A stretch of DNA of 64,000 bases from positions 10,535,301-10,599,300 of the forward strand of contig NW_027184085.1 in assembly GCF_041296385.1 (NCBI RefSeq). The letters are read 5' to 3'. Below are positions 1-11,310 of this stretch, in pieces; positions within the stretch are counted from its first letter, which is position 1; every line of letters starts with the position of its first letter. Both the position numbers and the translations under genes were made by a program. This DNA is from Aphelocoma coerulescens. Taxonomy: Eukaryota > Chordata > Aves > Passeriformes > Corvidae. The notes under the pieces are model-generated. The model was not told the DNA's origin. It made no database searches and worked only from the letters and a program-made list of their open reading frames with translations.

Positions 1-360
1 AGCGAGGTGCTCTGCGCCTCGTGGAGCCCCGCACACCGAGGGACCCCTGCTCACCTTTCCCGGGGGAATGCGGGGGATCCTCGCCGCCGTGTTCCTGGTC
101 GCTCTCGCTGTCGGAGCCAGCACGGCCCAGGGCGGGCAGGAGCAGGAGCGGGAGAAGGAGCGAGACCCGCAGCCCGGCGCGGTTCATCTCCGGCAAGTGC
201 GCGGGTGCGGGACGGCGGCTCCGTGCCTGCCCGCCCGCCCGCCCGGCCGCACGTAAGTGAGAGCGGGCGGGGAGGAGGCGGCGGCTCTGAATCACGCCTC
301 CGTTACCTTTTATAGGGGCTGGAGCCAAAGTCTGCCGCCGCACGGTCCGGCCAGGTGAGC
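1..360. promoter_or_regulatory. CpG island at window start
   Basis: The segment is very rich in C, G and CpG dinucleotides compared with the AT-richer DNA that follows about 970. This is typical of a vertebrate promoter. It overlaps the possible signal-peptide exon at 68. The island continues off the left edge, so its full extent and the gene it serves cannot be told. Confidence 0.5.
68..354 (+). CDS. possible first two exons of an unidentified secreted or membrane protein
   Basis: A plus-strand ATG at 68 opens a frame beginning MRGILAAVFLVALAVGASTA, which looks like a signal peptide: one Arg, a hydrophobic core of about 15 residues and a small-residue end. A strong donor (GTAAGT at 253) would end exon 1 at 252 in phase 2. 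An acceptor (TTTTATAG, 308-315) and a donor (GTGAGC at 355) bound a 39-base second exon, 316-354, that continues the frame without a stop. The segment is CpG-rich, as expected at a gene start. I do not recognise the protein and found no exons further into the window, where the sequence becomes a minisatellite. It could be a chance frame in GC-rich DNA, or belong to a gene on the other strand: the minus strand has a donor-like AAAG|GTGAGC at about 49-58. Confidence 0.3.
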
Positions 361-454
361 CGCCCGACGCGGGACTCGAATCCGGGGCTCCCCACGGAGG
401 TGTCCCTACCCCACCCCAGTCCCCCACCGGGACATGCGGTGGAGCAGGGGGCGG

Positions 455-965
455 GGGGCCCCAGTCGGCTCCTCAGTCTCTTCAGCCATGGGTGTCCCTT
501 CTCCTCAGTGATGGGTCAAGGAGCCCTCAAAGGTGAGCGTCCCTCTCCCCAGCAGCGGGTGAAAGGCTCCTCAGCAGTGGGTGTCCCCTCTCCTCAGTGA
601 CGAGTTTGGGATCTGTCAGCCAAAAGGTTTCCACTCTCCTCAGCAGTGGGTGAAACCTCTCCTCAGCAACAGGGTTGGCACCCCGCACCCATGACTGTTC
701 CCTCTCAGTGGTGAGTGAGGAACCCCTCCATCATGGGTGTCCTCTCTCCTCAGAGACGGGTGAAAAGCTTCAATACTGGCTGTCCCCTCTCCTCAGGAAT
801 GCTGCTGGGACCCTGAGCAAAGGGCCTCTCAGTGGTGGGTGTCCACTCACCTCAGCAATGGGTGAAGGATCCTGCTGGGGTGCAGACCCCTCAGCCATGG
901 CTGTGCCCTCTCCTCAGCGGTAGGTGAGGGACTCCTCAGTGGCGGATGTCCCCTCTTCTTACTGA
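455..965. repeat. degenerate minisatellite built on a CTCTCCTCAG-containing unit
   Basis: The phrase GTCCCCTCTCCTCAG followed by a variable GTGGGTGA-like stretch recurs about a dozen times with uneven spacing of roughly 25-55 bases. Copies differ by substitutions and small indels, so the array is old. It creates open frames on the plus strand that I do not regard as genes. No regular spacer/repeat architecture is present, so it is not a CRISPR array. Confidence 0.6.
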
Positions 966-3900
966 TGTAGAGTTAAGAAAAGGATTTCCATGGATGCTAG
1001 AGGATGCCACAACTACACTCTGGGCAGAAGTCTTTCTCCTGCTCTTCAGAGGTGGCAGGAAACATCTGGGTGCTGCTCAGTGTGTGTATACAGTGTACCT
1101 GGATACCAAAAAGCTTTGAACAAAGATCCTGCACCAAAAGTGGCTGGGCACATCAACAACAGACTGTGGTCCATGTTGGTAGGTGCAAAGTGCTGCACAT
1201 TTGATGAATCAAGGATGCGCGCCATGAGGGTGGGCTTTAATCGGCTAATGAAACTCACAGAGCAGACCAGAGAGTCATGGTGATGTCAACTCACCACTTG
1301 CCAAGAAAAAAACTGAACTAAGCATCAGGGATTATCAAGAAAGAAACAAAAACCCAAGCCAAAACAAAAAAACCCACCCCATTCTGATGTTGAATAAATC
1401 TTGGGTGAAACCTCCTCTAATTTTTTGCCCATGGTTTTGTTTCTCCCATCACAAAAGGGTCCAGAACAGAAAGAGCATGCATGGGGCCCCAGGGCTGTTT
1501 GGGAGTGAGGGTGGTTTCCTGGTAAAGAAGGAGCAAAGCAGGCATGGCTGCCCAGCCTGGTGGAGAGAACTCTGCCCATAAGCATCCTGGCTTGGATTGG
1601 ATTGGAGAGCAGGGAACGAGCACTTACTCTCTTGGGATAGCGGATTTACGGCACAACCAATGAAAATAATCCAGCAGGAAGTTTGAGTTCAACAAGCAAA
1701 TTATTTTTTTCATGTGGTGCAGAAGGGAATGGGAGAATCCTTTCCCTCAGTGTGTGATTTGTGCACACACAAAAAGGTACTGGACAAGTTAATGGGGTAT
1801 TGTGCCTTGCTCTGTGGCATGGCCAGAGTCCCAGCTCTGCGCCATGCCCCATAGGCTCCACACCTCTGCTAAACCAGTTTGCCCAGCTCTTTCCCAGCCC
1901 GTCACTGGTCATCCCAACACCTTGCTTTATGAATGCGCTCAGTATAGCCGTGTGAATACATCTGTATCCACAGGCTTGCTATCGCTGCAAGAGGGCTCAA
2001 GTTCCACCAAGCAGTACAGAAGATCTGGCTGGGGCCCGATTTTTTGCTGAGCAGAACCAATCTGTGCCAAAAAGGTGGCAGCTGGGAATAGAGGCTGCTG
2101 GCCATTGTCTACCTGACACCATGGGGTTCTGCCATGGGCTGTGCCAGAGATGGTCCCTCACTCCTGGCCTCGCCAGAGAACTGTGCTTGCAGGGATGACC
2201 TGCAGGTAGGATCAATGCAATTGTCCTGACTCACCTTGTTCCTTCCAACACGAGATAAACGGAACCGTTGGATAAGAAGATATTCATTTGTCGAGGCTCA
2301 AGGAAACAGGGGTGTGGGGGGGAAAACAAACCATAAACTGTAATTCCAGTGCTCTCTCCTGCTCATGTTCCCATGGTTTATCTAAGCGGTCTTTATCCTG
2401 GACGGAGATGAAGAAGGCCGTTTTATACAGCAGAGGAATGACAGACTCAGCCTGCCCTTTTTTCAGGACAAGCCCTATGGACTTCTCACCTCACACCTGA
2501 GTCTATCAATTCTGCTTGCTTCTCCAGGGAGGTTACCCTGCATTCTCTTTGCTGCCATGATTTTCTTAGGTTTCATTGTCCTCCCTCTCTATTGCTCTTC
2601 GAGGATGAGCATATCATATCAGCCGCTGTAACCGCGCGTGTCTTCTTTCCACCTATGATCCCTTACACTTTGTCAGCTCTTTTGTAGAGATGATACTTGG
2701 CTGCTGTGGACACTTAGAATGAAAGGTGACTCCATCATCAGGGCACTTGGGCTGGATGGTTCCTCCTGGGAATGCTGGGGTTTGTGGATCACAGCCACCT
2801 TCCATGAGCCTTTCAGCCCACACAGGGAAGAGCACAAGGGGTTTGCTGTCCTGTGCAAGGTTCACATCAGTGCTATATCCTCACCAAAATCTGTCCCCTG
2901 GGATTCTCTGGTAGAATTATGTCAGAGGAGATCTGATCAGAAGGATCCAGGACCCTGCAAACAGCCCAGCTCTGTGCCCTTCTTTGCTGTGAGCTATGTG
3001 GAGATGTGCAGCACCAAACTTGTGCTCAGCTCAGCACAGATCCAGCCCGAGGCAGAAAGCACTGGTGTACCAGGGAGCTTCTCCAATCCCGTGCAGCACA
3101 AGATGCACCCGGCTGAGGCAGAGTGGGTGTACTTCTGGAAACACTGGCTTGTCTTGTTTTAGCTCCAGTGCTGTAGGGAGGGACGACCTCTAAATGCTTG
3201 TAAAAGGGTTTATTCTTAGGAAAAGGATGTAATTCCCAGGAAAATTGACTCATGTTAAGGAAAGGCTTGGATATCTAGAAGAATTTTGGCACTCTGGGCC
3301 TGGGTCAAAATTATGCTAGTAATCCTTTCCCACGGGATATACCCGTGAATTCCGGAGCTTATGGAGGGCTTTTTGTCTGTTATTTTCAACGTAAAAACTG
3401 TGGACACTATTTTATCAGTGCTGCTGTTGTGCCTATTCACAGTTTAGAGTTAAGTTTCCTGGAAGATTTCCAAACAAATTCAGGTTGATCTACACCACTC
3501 ACTGAGGTGAATCCCAGATACCCGCACCTGCAGTTTGTATTTCATTACTGAGATTTGGGTAGAATTATCTAAACAACAATCTTTCCTTTGAGGTGGTATT
3601 AGTTTGCTTTGGAATTGCAAAAGTTGCAAAAAGTATCTCTTCCCAGTTATCTTTTCTTTCATCTCCCCATCTGTACATTTGTTGCGCTGGTGCCTTTGGC
3701 TGCCCAAGCCCTACACCAACACAGTGCTTGTCTCCAGCAAGTAACCAACTTTCAGTGCCTGAGGGTAGGTTGACAAGGGATATTTTGAGGCAGGAGTGTT
3801 AATTAGCTGGTTGCTTTCCCTTGGATGTCTAGTGTGATGGTTCCCAGTTCCAGAGTAACCCCAGCACCTGTGCTGTGGGGTTCTATACCCAGTCTAGATC

Positions 3901-6900
3901 CTGGACTGCTCTTCTCTGTAGCCAGACTGTAGGAAGCAGGTAGCCAGGGGAACCAGCTGGCCTGGGAACTCCTGGGCCTCGGCCAATCTGAGGTATGCGA
4001 GCTGCTTTAAAATTATGAATTCTAAATAGGGATGGGTTTAAAATACACATTTCAGTGTTTCTATGTACAATTATAATGTATAATATTTACACACTCGTTG
4101 TTGCCTATTGCTAAAAACAACTTGAATAATGGGAAACAGAATTTTATTTTAAGAGGCTTGCTTCTGGATCTGAGTCTCAAAATATCAAAACTTCTGTAAA
4201 CTTAAAAATCTGACTTCAGGCAAAATCTACATAGAAGCCTCTGGATCCTTATGTCAGTATGTTCCAGGTAGGAAAGCAACCTCCCCAGCAGCTGCTGGCA
4301 AGCACCAATGAGAGTGTTGTCCCAGCAGGACAAAAAATGTGGAGATTTGAACCTGGCAAGCACTTCCAAGAGCACTGAGGTGCACCACGATCTCTCTTTA
4401 ATAGTGAATACATCATCTTTGTAATTTCAGTGAACAGAGCAAGAGTTTACCTATAGCTATGTCCAAATTAGGACTGACAATACTTGCCTGGGCACTGAGT
4501 TTGATCCCCCCTTTTAAAAAATTGATTTCATGGCCTCCCTCATGTTCTGATGAAAGCATGTGGAAAGTAGTCGTCCTCCTGCCCTGTGTTTTCTTGGCAT
4601 TATTAGAAAACCTCAGAGTTTACGAATCTCCTTTGCGTTTTCCTTTAAAGTGAATTTATTTGCTCATATATGAAGGCTGCCCTTTTGGTAGCATTTATTT
4701 CTGATGTATTTATAGGCAGCAACTCTATCCCTTCTCAAACTGTGTTTTGAAAGTTCAGACTGAAGTCTGAAAGAGTTTCGCTTGTCAGAGGCTAAATGCC
4801 CCTTCTACTCTGGATCTCATTACCCTCTGCACCTCTTCAAGTTTTAATTAATCTTTTCTGAATGTACACATGCTAAATTATACATTTAACCTACACGGAA
4901 AATCATTCTCCTGCCACATGTGAAACCACTCATGGAAAGCACACAATCGGGTGGTTTGCATGCTCTTCTTTTTTTGTTTTCCTACAGTACTTTATACCAG
5001 GAATTCTGATTAGCAGCTCATAAGCACTCAGGAACACGAGGTTCCATGACAGGCGGTCTTCACACCCATGCTGCAGCAGTTTGACTTTCAGCTGCGCAGC
5101 AGTATTTCCCAGTTCATTTCATTGGCACATTCTTCCCCCTTGGGAAGGTCCCTAATGACAGAATTTATGAATGTTGGTCCTAAAACCCTTTCCAGTGCAT
5201 TTCAGCAATATCTTCTTTACTGTGCAGAGACTCTTTTCTTGGGATGACCCATTATTTTTCCCTTTTTAAATTGTATCTTTGCATTCCTTATCATCTTGAC
5301 TGTAATTAATACTCACATGTGAAAGTACTTTAAAAATGTGTTTAAATCCTAGTAAAGGAGCCCAGAACTTTTCCTTTGTCCAGAGAGAATCTAGATTAGT
5401 ACGCTAAAAAATCATTGTAACAAATTTGTATTCCTTTCCTTATCCTTCTTCCTGCTTATTCCATAACTTTCCTTCTTCCAGAAAGACTCATATCCCTTTT
5501 CTCCACTGAAAGTGAGGTACCTTTTTTTAGTCTCTCCTGTGGCACCACCTCCAGTTGGACACCAGACCTGTAGGGAACTATTGCTTCTTTCTGGTCTGAG
5601 GTTGCAATTTTCAAGTCCTTTGAACACCTTAATCTCTAGACTTTATTCTGGATGGGGTGGCCAGTCCTTATACTTGCTTTTTATTTTGTCCTCTTTTTCT
5701 GTCCTCCTGTCTCACAACATGGACGTGGATGCTTGTCCAGTTGAGGAGTCACCCCTAACACTTGATTTTTAATCTTCGCTCGGGTTCCCCTCCTCTTTGC
5801 TGTTCTCTGTCAAATACTACTAAAGACCCTTTCATGGAGCTTTAGAGTTTCCTCCGCAGGTTTTCAAATGAGAACAATTCTCAGGTTTTCCATGCACAAC
5901 CTGACCTCCAAGTCAGAGCATTCTTTGTTGATTGACCACTTTTATTACAGCTCAGATTCTTTGTTCATCCTCAATATCATTCACCATAGATATAAGACCA
6001 CAGAGGGCTGGAGTCACCTCCTAAAATATTTAGACATTATTCAGGACACAAGTTTCAAATGGTTTTTTGTAGTGAGAGAACTAAAAAATTCCATGCCTCT
6101 CTTTGTTCCATGCCAAGTCCTCGTGCTGCTCAGTCCAGGTGACTTCATTACCTAGTTCCTGTAATTTATTGCTCCAGTTTCTGTCCTTGAAATTAAGTAT
6201 CATGATTATAAACATTTGTAACCTTTCACTTGGTGTAATTAAACTGTTACCAGTGTGTATAAGGTTATTTTCCGCAAAGAGCCTGACTACAATAATTCCA
6301 CACGCCTAAGAAACAATGTTAATGACCACCGACTCAGGCTGGTTCCCTGGATCTTTAAATTGAGCAAGCCATGGCTGGTGCAAGGGGCTTCAGAGTAAAC
6401 TCTGACTTGCGTTAGAGTCACAGGAAACTACCAAGCTACTCCCTCATCGTGAACTGGCATTAGGTAAAGAGCAACAATGTCTCAATGAATAAGAAATTAG
6501 CAGAGTTGAGGATCTTGCCTGTAATTTACAGAAAATTGTGAAATGCTTTCTGGTGAAATTTCCCCAGCACTGCAAACTTTACACCCTAGAAACCAAACAT
6601 GTTTTCACTGCTTAGGAGATACTAGATGCTGGTTAGGACTACTGAGACACTGTGGCATTGTGGATGACTGTATGGTGCACTGCATGATGACTTTTTCTTC
6701 CTTAAGCGCTTCTCCGGAAAGGGAATAGAGTAGCAAAGCCTCTGCTGCGGCCATAAGACTACAAGACAAATATTTAAGAAAGGGGAATTCGTGGAAGAGC
6801 AGGTTAAAAAGAACCACTCTGAACTATTGCCACAGTGTCTTATGGACCAAAAGCAGATAAAATAAAATAGAAGGTACCTGGGATGGAAGATCCCAGTGGC

Positions 6901-7481
6901 AGTTTAGCGACTAGGAGCTGCAAAGAGGCTCGCTAGGCCGTTCTACCAGGCATCACCTTACCCAATCACCCTGGCACCCAGCCTGGCAGCTTGCACATGA
7001 TCCAGTGTTCACTTCTGGGAAACATAGCTGGAGCTCATAAACCTTCAGGGGACTTAGGATTTTTCTTAGAACTCTCCTCCAATGGATGTCGAAATTAAAT
7101 GCTTTGTATTTGTTTTTCATTAGTCTGACTGTAACACCATGCTGCTGCTTCTCATTCTGCTGTGCGGCCAGTCCAGGATTCTGAACCATCCCTGTTTTTT
7201 CCCATATCTCACTCGAAGCACCTCTCAATAAATTAATAAATATTAATAAATATCACCTCTTGATAAATTGATAAAACAAAGCCCTTTTAATAGGTCTCTG
7301 GAGGACACTCTTCCAGCCTTAGAGCCCATAATTTTTTACTGTGTGTTCTCCAATTTTCCATCACCGTTATTTCGAAGATGTGGACACAGGAACAGGACAC
7401 TTTACATGAGCCACAGCCTCACCAAAACTGCTCATGAAGGAGGAATCCCTTCCCTGTTCCCACATACTAATCCAAGATCCA

Positions 7482-7572
7482 GGATGGAAGGTGTCCTTGC
7501 CTAGGGTAGGAAGGTTGGAACCAGATGATCTTTGAGGTCCCTTCCAATTGAAACCAATCTGTGATTCATTGT
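7482..7572 (+). mobile_element. CR1 LINE 3' end fragment
   Basis: It contains the bird CR1 tail signature: AAGGTGTCCTTGCC, then GATGATCTTTGAGGTCCCTT, then a CTGTGATTCAT end. Only the last 90 bases or so survive. Confidence 0.75.
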
Positions 7573-9250
7573 AACTCATCCTTGTCTGGAAAAGCATTAG
7601 CTCCTTCTGGCACAGTATCCTGGTAGGAATTCATACCATTCTGCTTCATACTGAATATTTACTCAATACTATTTACTAACATCTGGATTTCCAAGGAAAA
7701 AAAACATTTATTTCCTAAGCCTGCCCTGCTCCCTGCCCTCGCACTTGGCTTTTATGTGCCATGATTTTGAAGAGATCCATGTCACTCAGGCTTCACAGTA
7801 AATTCTCACTTCACCAGCCTTTGAGCACAGCTGGGATTTTGCCAGAGGGTCCTTGTATTAAACTCCAAACTAGAGATTACCCCCAGATAAAGCCACTTTC
7901 AGCAGAACTCCTGACATCCATCCCAGCAGGCTGTTTAGCAGCAGGAGAGAACTGCTCTGCTGCCAAACATTCTCAGAAGCTGAGCTGTGGAGCTCCCATG
8001 CCCAAAGCATCTCTGACACTGCCTGTGGAAGCCCAAAGACAGAAAACTGGAAGTGTCTTTAACACTTAGCAGGCCAGGGTATGTCAGGGTGAAGGGAGGT
8101 CAGTCAGTGCACTCTTTCACCTCTGTTCTTAGGAATCATCCTTGTCAGAGATGAGTTGGCAAAACAGGCTGAGGAAAAGGAAGTCAGATTCACAAATGAC
8201 ACTTGCAGGGTTGTGACAATGGTGAGGAGAGCCAGAAAACCGCACAGAAATCATGAGGCTCTAGCATATGCTGAACAGGCTCCCCCAAGGCGCTACAGCC
8301 CAGCCCAGCCCAGCTCATCCCCTGGGGGATGCTGCAGGCTGCCAGCACCTCTCTGCTCCTCAGTGCCAGCTGCACACTCACGGCCACGGGGCAGGGGCTG
8401 CATCTTTCACAGAGGGACACTGGCCAGATGCTGACAGATGCAGCACACAAACAAAAGAGGTTTGGCCACTCATGGCTACTTGGCTTATAAAAAGCTAACA
8501 AGTCTTCAGCCTGCTCAGCAGTGCCAGCCCTTATCCTCCACAGCTGTATGTGGGGACCAGGCTCTCCTGCATGCAGTGACAAGCAGCACAGGAGAGACAG
8601 GCAGGGATCTCAGAAGGGACGTGCAGCCAGAGCTCCCACTGGCAAGGCTCGCTGCCACGTGATGGCTATGGAGCGAAGCTCACACCCGTGACTGCTGCAC
8701 AACAGCGCAAACATAAAAGACCTATATATCAAACAAGCCAAACAGCTCTGCACAGCGGGGCACAGCATGTCCCTCACCACAATGGGATGAAACTGTATTC
8801 ATCTTGCCAGACCTGGGGATGAAGAAAAGGTGGAGGTGAGCCTGCTTATCAGAACCACAAAGCATTGTTTTCTACCATGCAACCCAGTGTGGACACCATG
8901 GGTCTGCTGTGCACATCTGTGGCCAATGTCCTTGCACACATCATCTGGAAACAAAATCACCATGGAGAAGGGCTGGGAAAGAGCCCTGGTTAGGCAGCAC
9001 CCCCAGGGCCAGCCTTGCCTCCTGAGCAGACTCAGCTGCTGGGTGACAAATACAGGTATGAGGGACCATCATAGAAACTATTTTCTTAGAATAGAAGCAG
9101 TACAGACAAAAAAATGGTCTCTCGGGCTGAAAGGACCAGTGCCCTTTTTTGTGAACACCAAACCCATGCTCATTCCCTCTTCAGTCCATTTGAGATTTTA
9201 TAAACCCCAAGCCAGGCCTGGCAAAGCCTCTATTTTAGCCTCATACCACT

Positions 9251-9535
9251 ATAGAATCATGACATAATTTAGCCTGGAAAAGACCTCTAAGATCATTGAG
9301 TCCAGCCATTAACCTAACACTGACAGATCCACCACTAAACCGTGTCCCCATGTGCCAACATCTACATGTTTTTTGCACACTTCTGGGGACAGTGATTTCA
9401 CCACTAGCCTGAGCAGCCTGTTCTAATGCTTGACCACCCTTTCAATTAAGCAGTTTTTCACAATATCCAGTCTAAACATTCCCTGGTGCATCTTGAAGCT
9501 GTTTCCTCTTGTCCTATCAATGTTTCCTTCCACAG
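9251..9535 (-). mobile_element. CR1 LINE 3' fragment, reversed
   Basis: It starts ATAGAATCATGACATAATTT and reads as the reverse complement of a CR1 3' end. The diagnostic middle (AGCCTGTTCTAATGCTTGAC) and the run into TTTCCTCTTGTCCTATCA are present. It is strongly truncated at the 5' side, as is usual for CR1. Confidence 0.8.
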
Positions 9536-11069
9536 AAAGGTCCCGGTTCTGTCTCCCCTGGTTTCTGTCTACTGCTAACTTCTAGCACATGGCAATGCTC
9601 CACCTCTAAGTGACACAGCATTTTAGGAGACAGGCGAGCCCAGGCTTCAGACCAGAGGGGCCTGGGGAAACCAACCCCCCCAGCCTAAAGGCTGTGACTG
9701 ATGTCTGCTGGGAGCAGAGTGAACAGCCCAGCACCTCTCGGGTGAAGCCTTTGGGGAGCCAGCAGGACTGCACTGCCAGACCATGTCTGCATCAGATGTA
9801 TGACACTGGGGCACTGTTTTAATTTAAAATGGATTAGTCTTTGTTTTCTTTTTAGCACAATAACATTGCACGCATTGTTGGGCGATAAAACCCACAGATA
9901 GCTCTGCCAGCGGGGTGTTGGGGTGGACGTGATCGGCAGCACAGTCTGAGCTGAGATGGCGAAGAGCGTGGGGAAAGCCTATGGAAATGTGCTGCTGCCA
10001 GGTCCTGGGGAGGCCCTTGCACAACTGCTGAAGAGCTCCTTCCTCAAAGAGGGGAGAGGGGCAGCCCAGAATCTGAATAGCAGCTGGAGCAGAACATGAG
10101 GGTGAGGCAGTGGGGTTATGTGTGAGCCTTGTGTCACTCCTACTCACAGCTGTGAGGGGGATGGTGCTGATGACTCCTGGGAGGACACTGTGAAAAGGAG
10201 GACACTGTGAGACCCCTGCCTCAATTCACCACAACATCTATTAGCTAACTGCTGTTTTTTCCAAGCTGGTTCTGCCTCTCCCTGTGTGCTCCTCTCCTGG
10301 TTTTCCTGGGCTTAAGCTCTGCATTTAGCTCTGGTGCATGAGGGGAGCATTGCCTGAACAAGGTGCACTGGCAAAATAATTTTATTCCCTGGTTTTCTTG
10401 GCAGGACCTTGCTATCACGTGCACCTGGTTCCTTCACTACCCTAATCTGTGCCTTTTGGCTGGCAACAGCACAAGGCAAAGGGGTGTTACTCAGCAGCAC
10501 CAACCCTGAGCTGCAGGAAGCATTCCTAGAGCATGAGGGCTTTGGGGTGTCTCAGGGCTGAGCAGCTCAGTTTGGGGACACCTACCTATAGCCCACTGTG
10601 GTATAATTTTTAGACCAGCTATAATTTTTGTCTCCTGCAGAAATAGAGGGTTCCCTAACAAATCTTTCTACAGCCTCAACAGCTCACCAAAACAGTGCTA
10701 CCAAGAAAGCTGGCCTTAACAGGTCTCTGACCCAGTTGCTCCTGAATCTCCTCTTCAGTCACATTTGCTCCTGACACGTGTGATGCCTGAAGAAGGTGAT
10801 GCAGGCAGCAGGAGTGTTCCCAAGATGTTCATCTAGCAGCTGGGGACCTGACCCCATGCAGCTTTCTGCACAGTATTCTCCCAGTACTTTTTCTCCTGAA
10901 ACTCTTCATAACCTCTCATGGCTTTTTTTAGCATCAGTTTTGCTGCTGACGTGCTCCAGAGCAGGCAACTCTTGGTTCAGAAGCTAACAGAAGGCACCAG
11001 GCTCTCCTGGGATAATTTGTCACTACTAGAGGGACTGCTGGATCTGATAGGGCCAAACCTTTTAGCGGG

Positions 11070-11310
11070 GCCCATTGCAATAGGACAGGGGGCAATGGCG
11101 TAAAACTGAAAAAGGGTCGATTTAGATTAGATACGAGGAAGAAGTTTCTACTAATGAGGGTGGTGAGGCACTGGCACAGGTTGCCCAGAGAAGCTGTGGC
11201 TGCCCCACCCCTGGCACTGTTCAAGGCCAGGCTGGGGCTTTGAGCAACCTGGTCTAGTGGAAGGTGTCCCTGCCCATGGCAGAAATGACCTTGATTATGC
11301 CCTTTTCAAT
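11070..11310 (+). mobile_element. CR1 LINE 3' fragment
   Basis: The sequence has the typical order AATAGGACAGGGGGCAATGG, TTTAGATTAGATACGAGGAA, GTGAGGCACTGGCACAGGTT and GAAGGTGTCCCTGCCCATGG. Small deletions occur near the 3' tail. Confidence 0.8.

Noticed and set aside
366..386. tRNA B-box-like GACTCGAATCC
   Set aside because: No A box at the right distance and no cloverleaf could be drawn around it.
455..965. Regular short repeats considered as a CRISPR array
   Set aside because: Units are uneven and diverged with no constant spacer length, and the genome is vertebrate.
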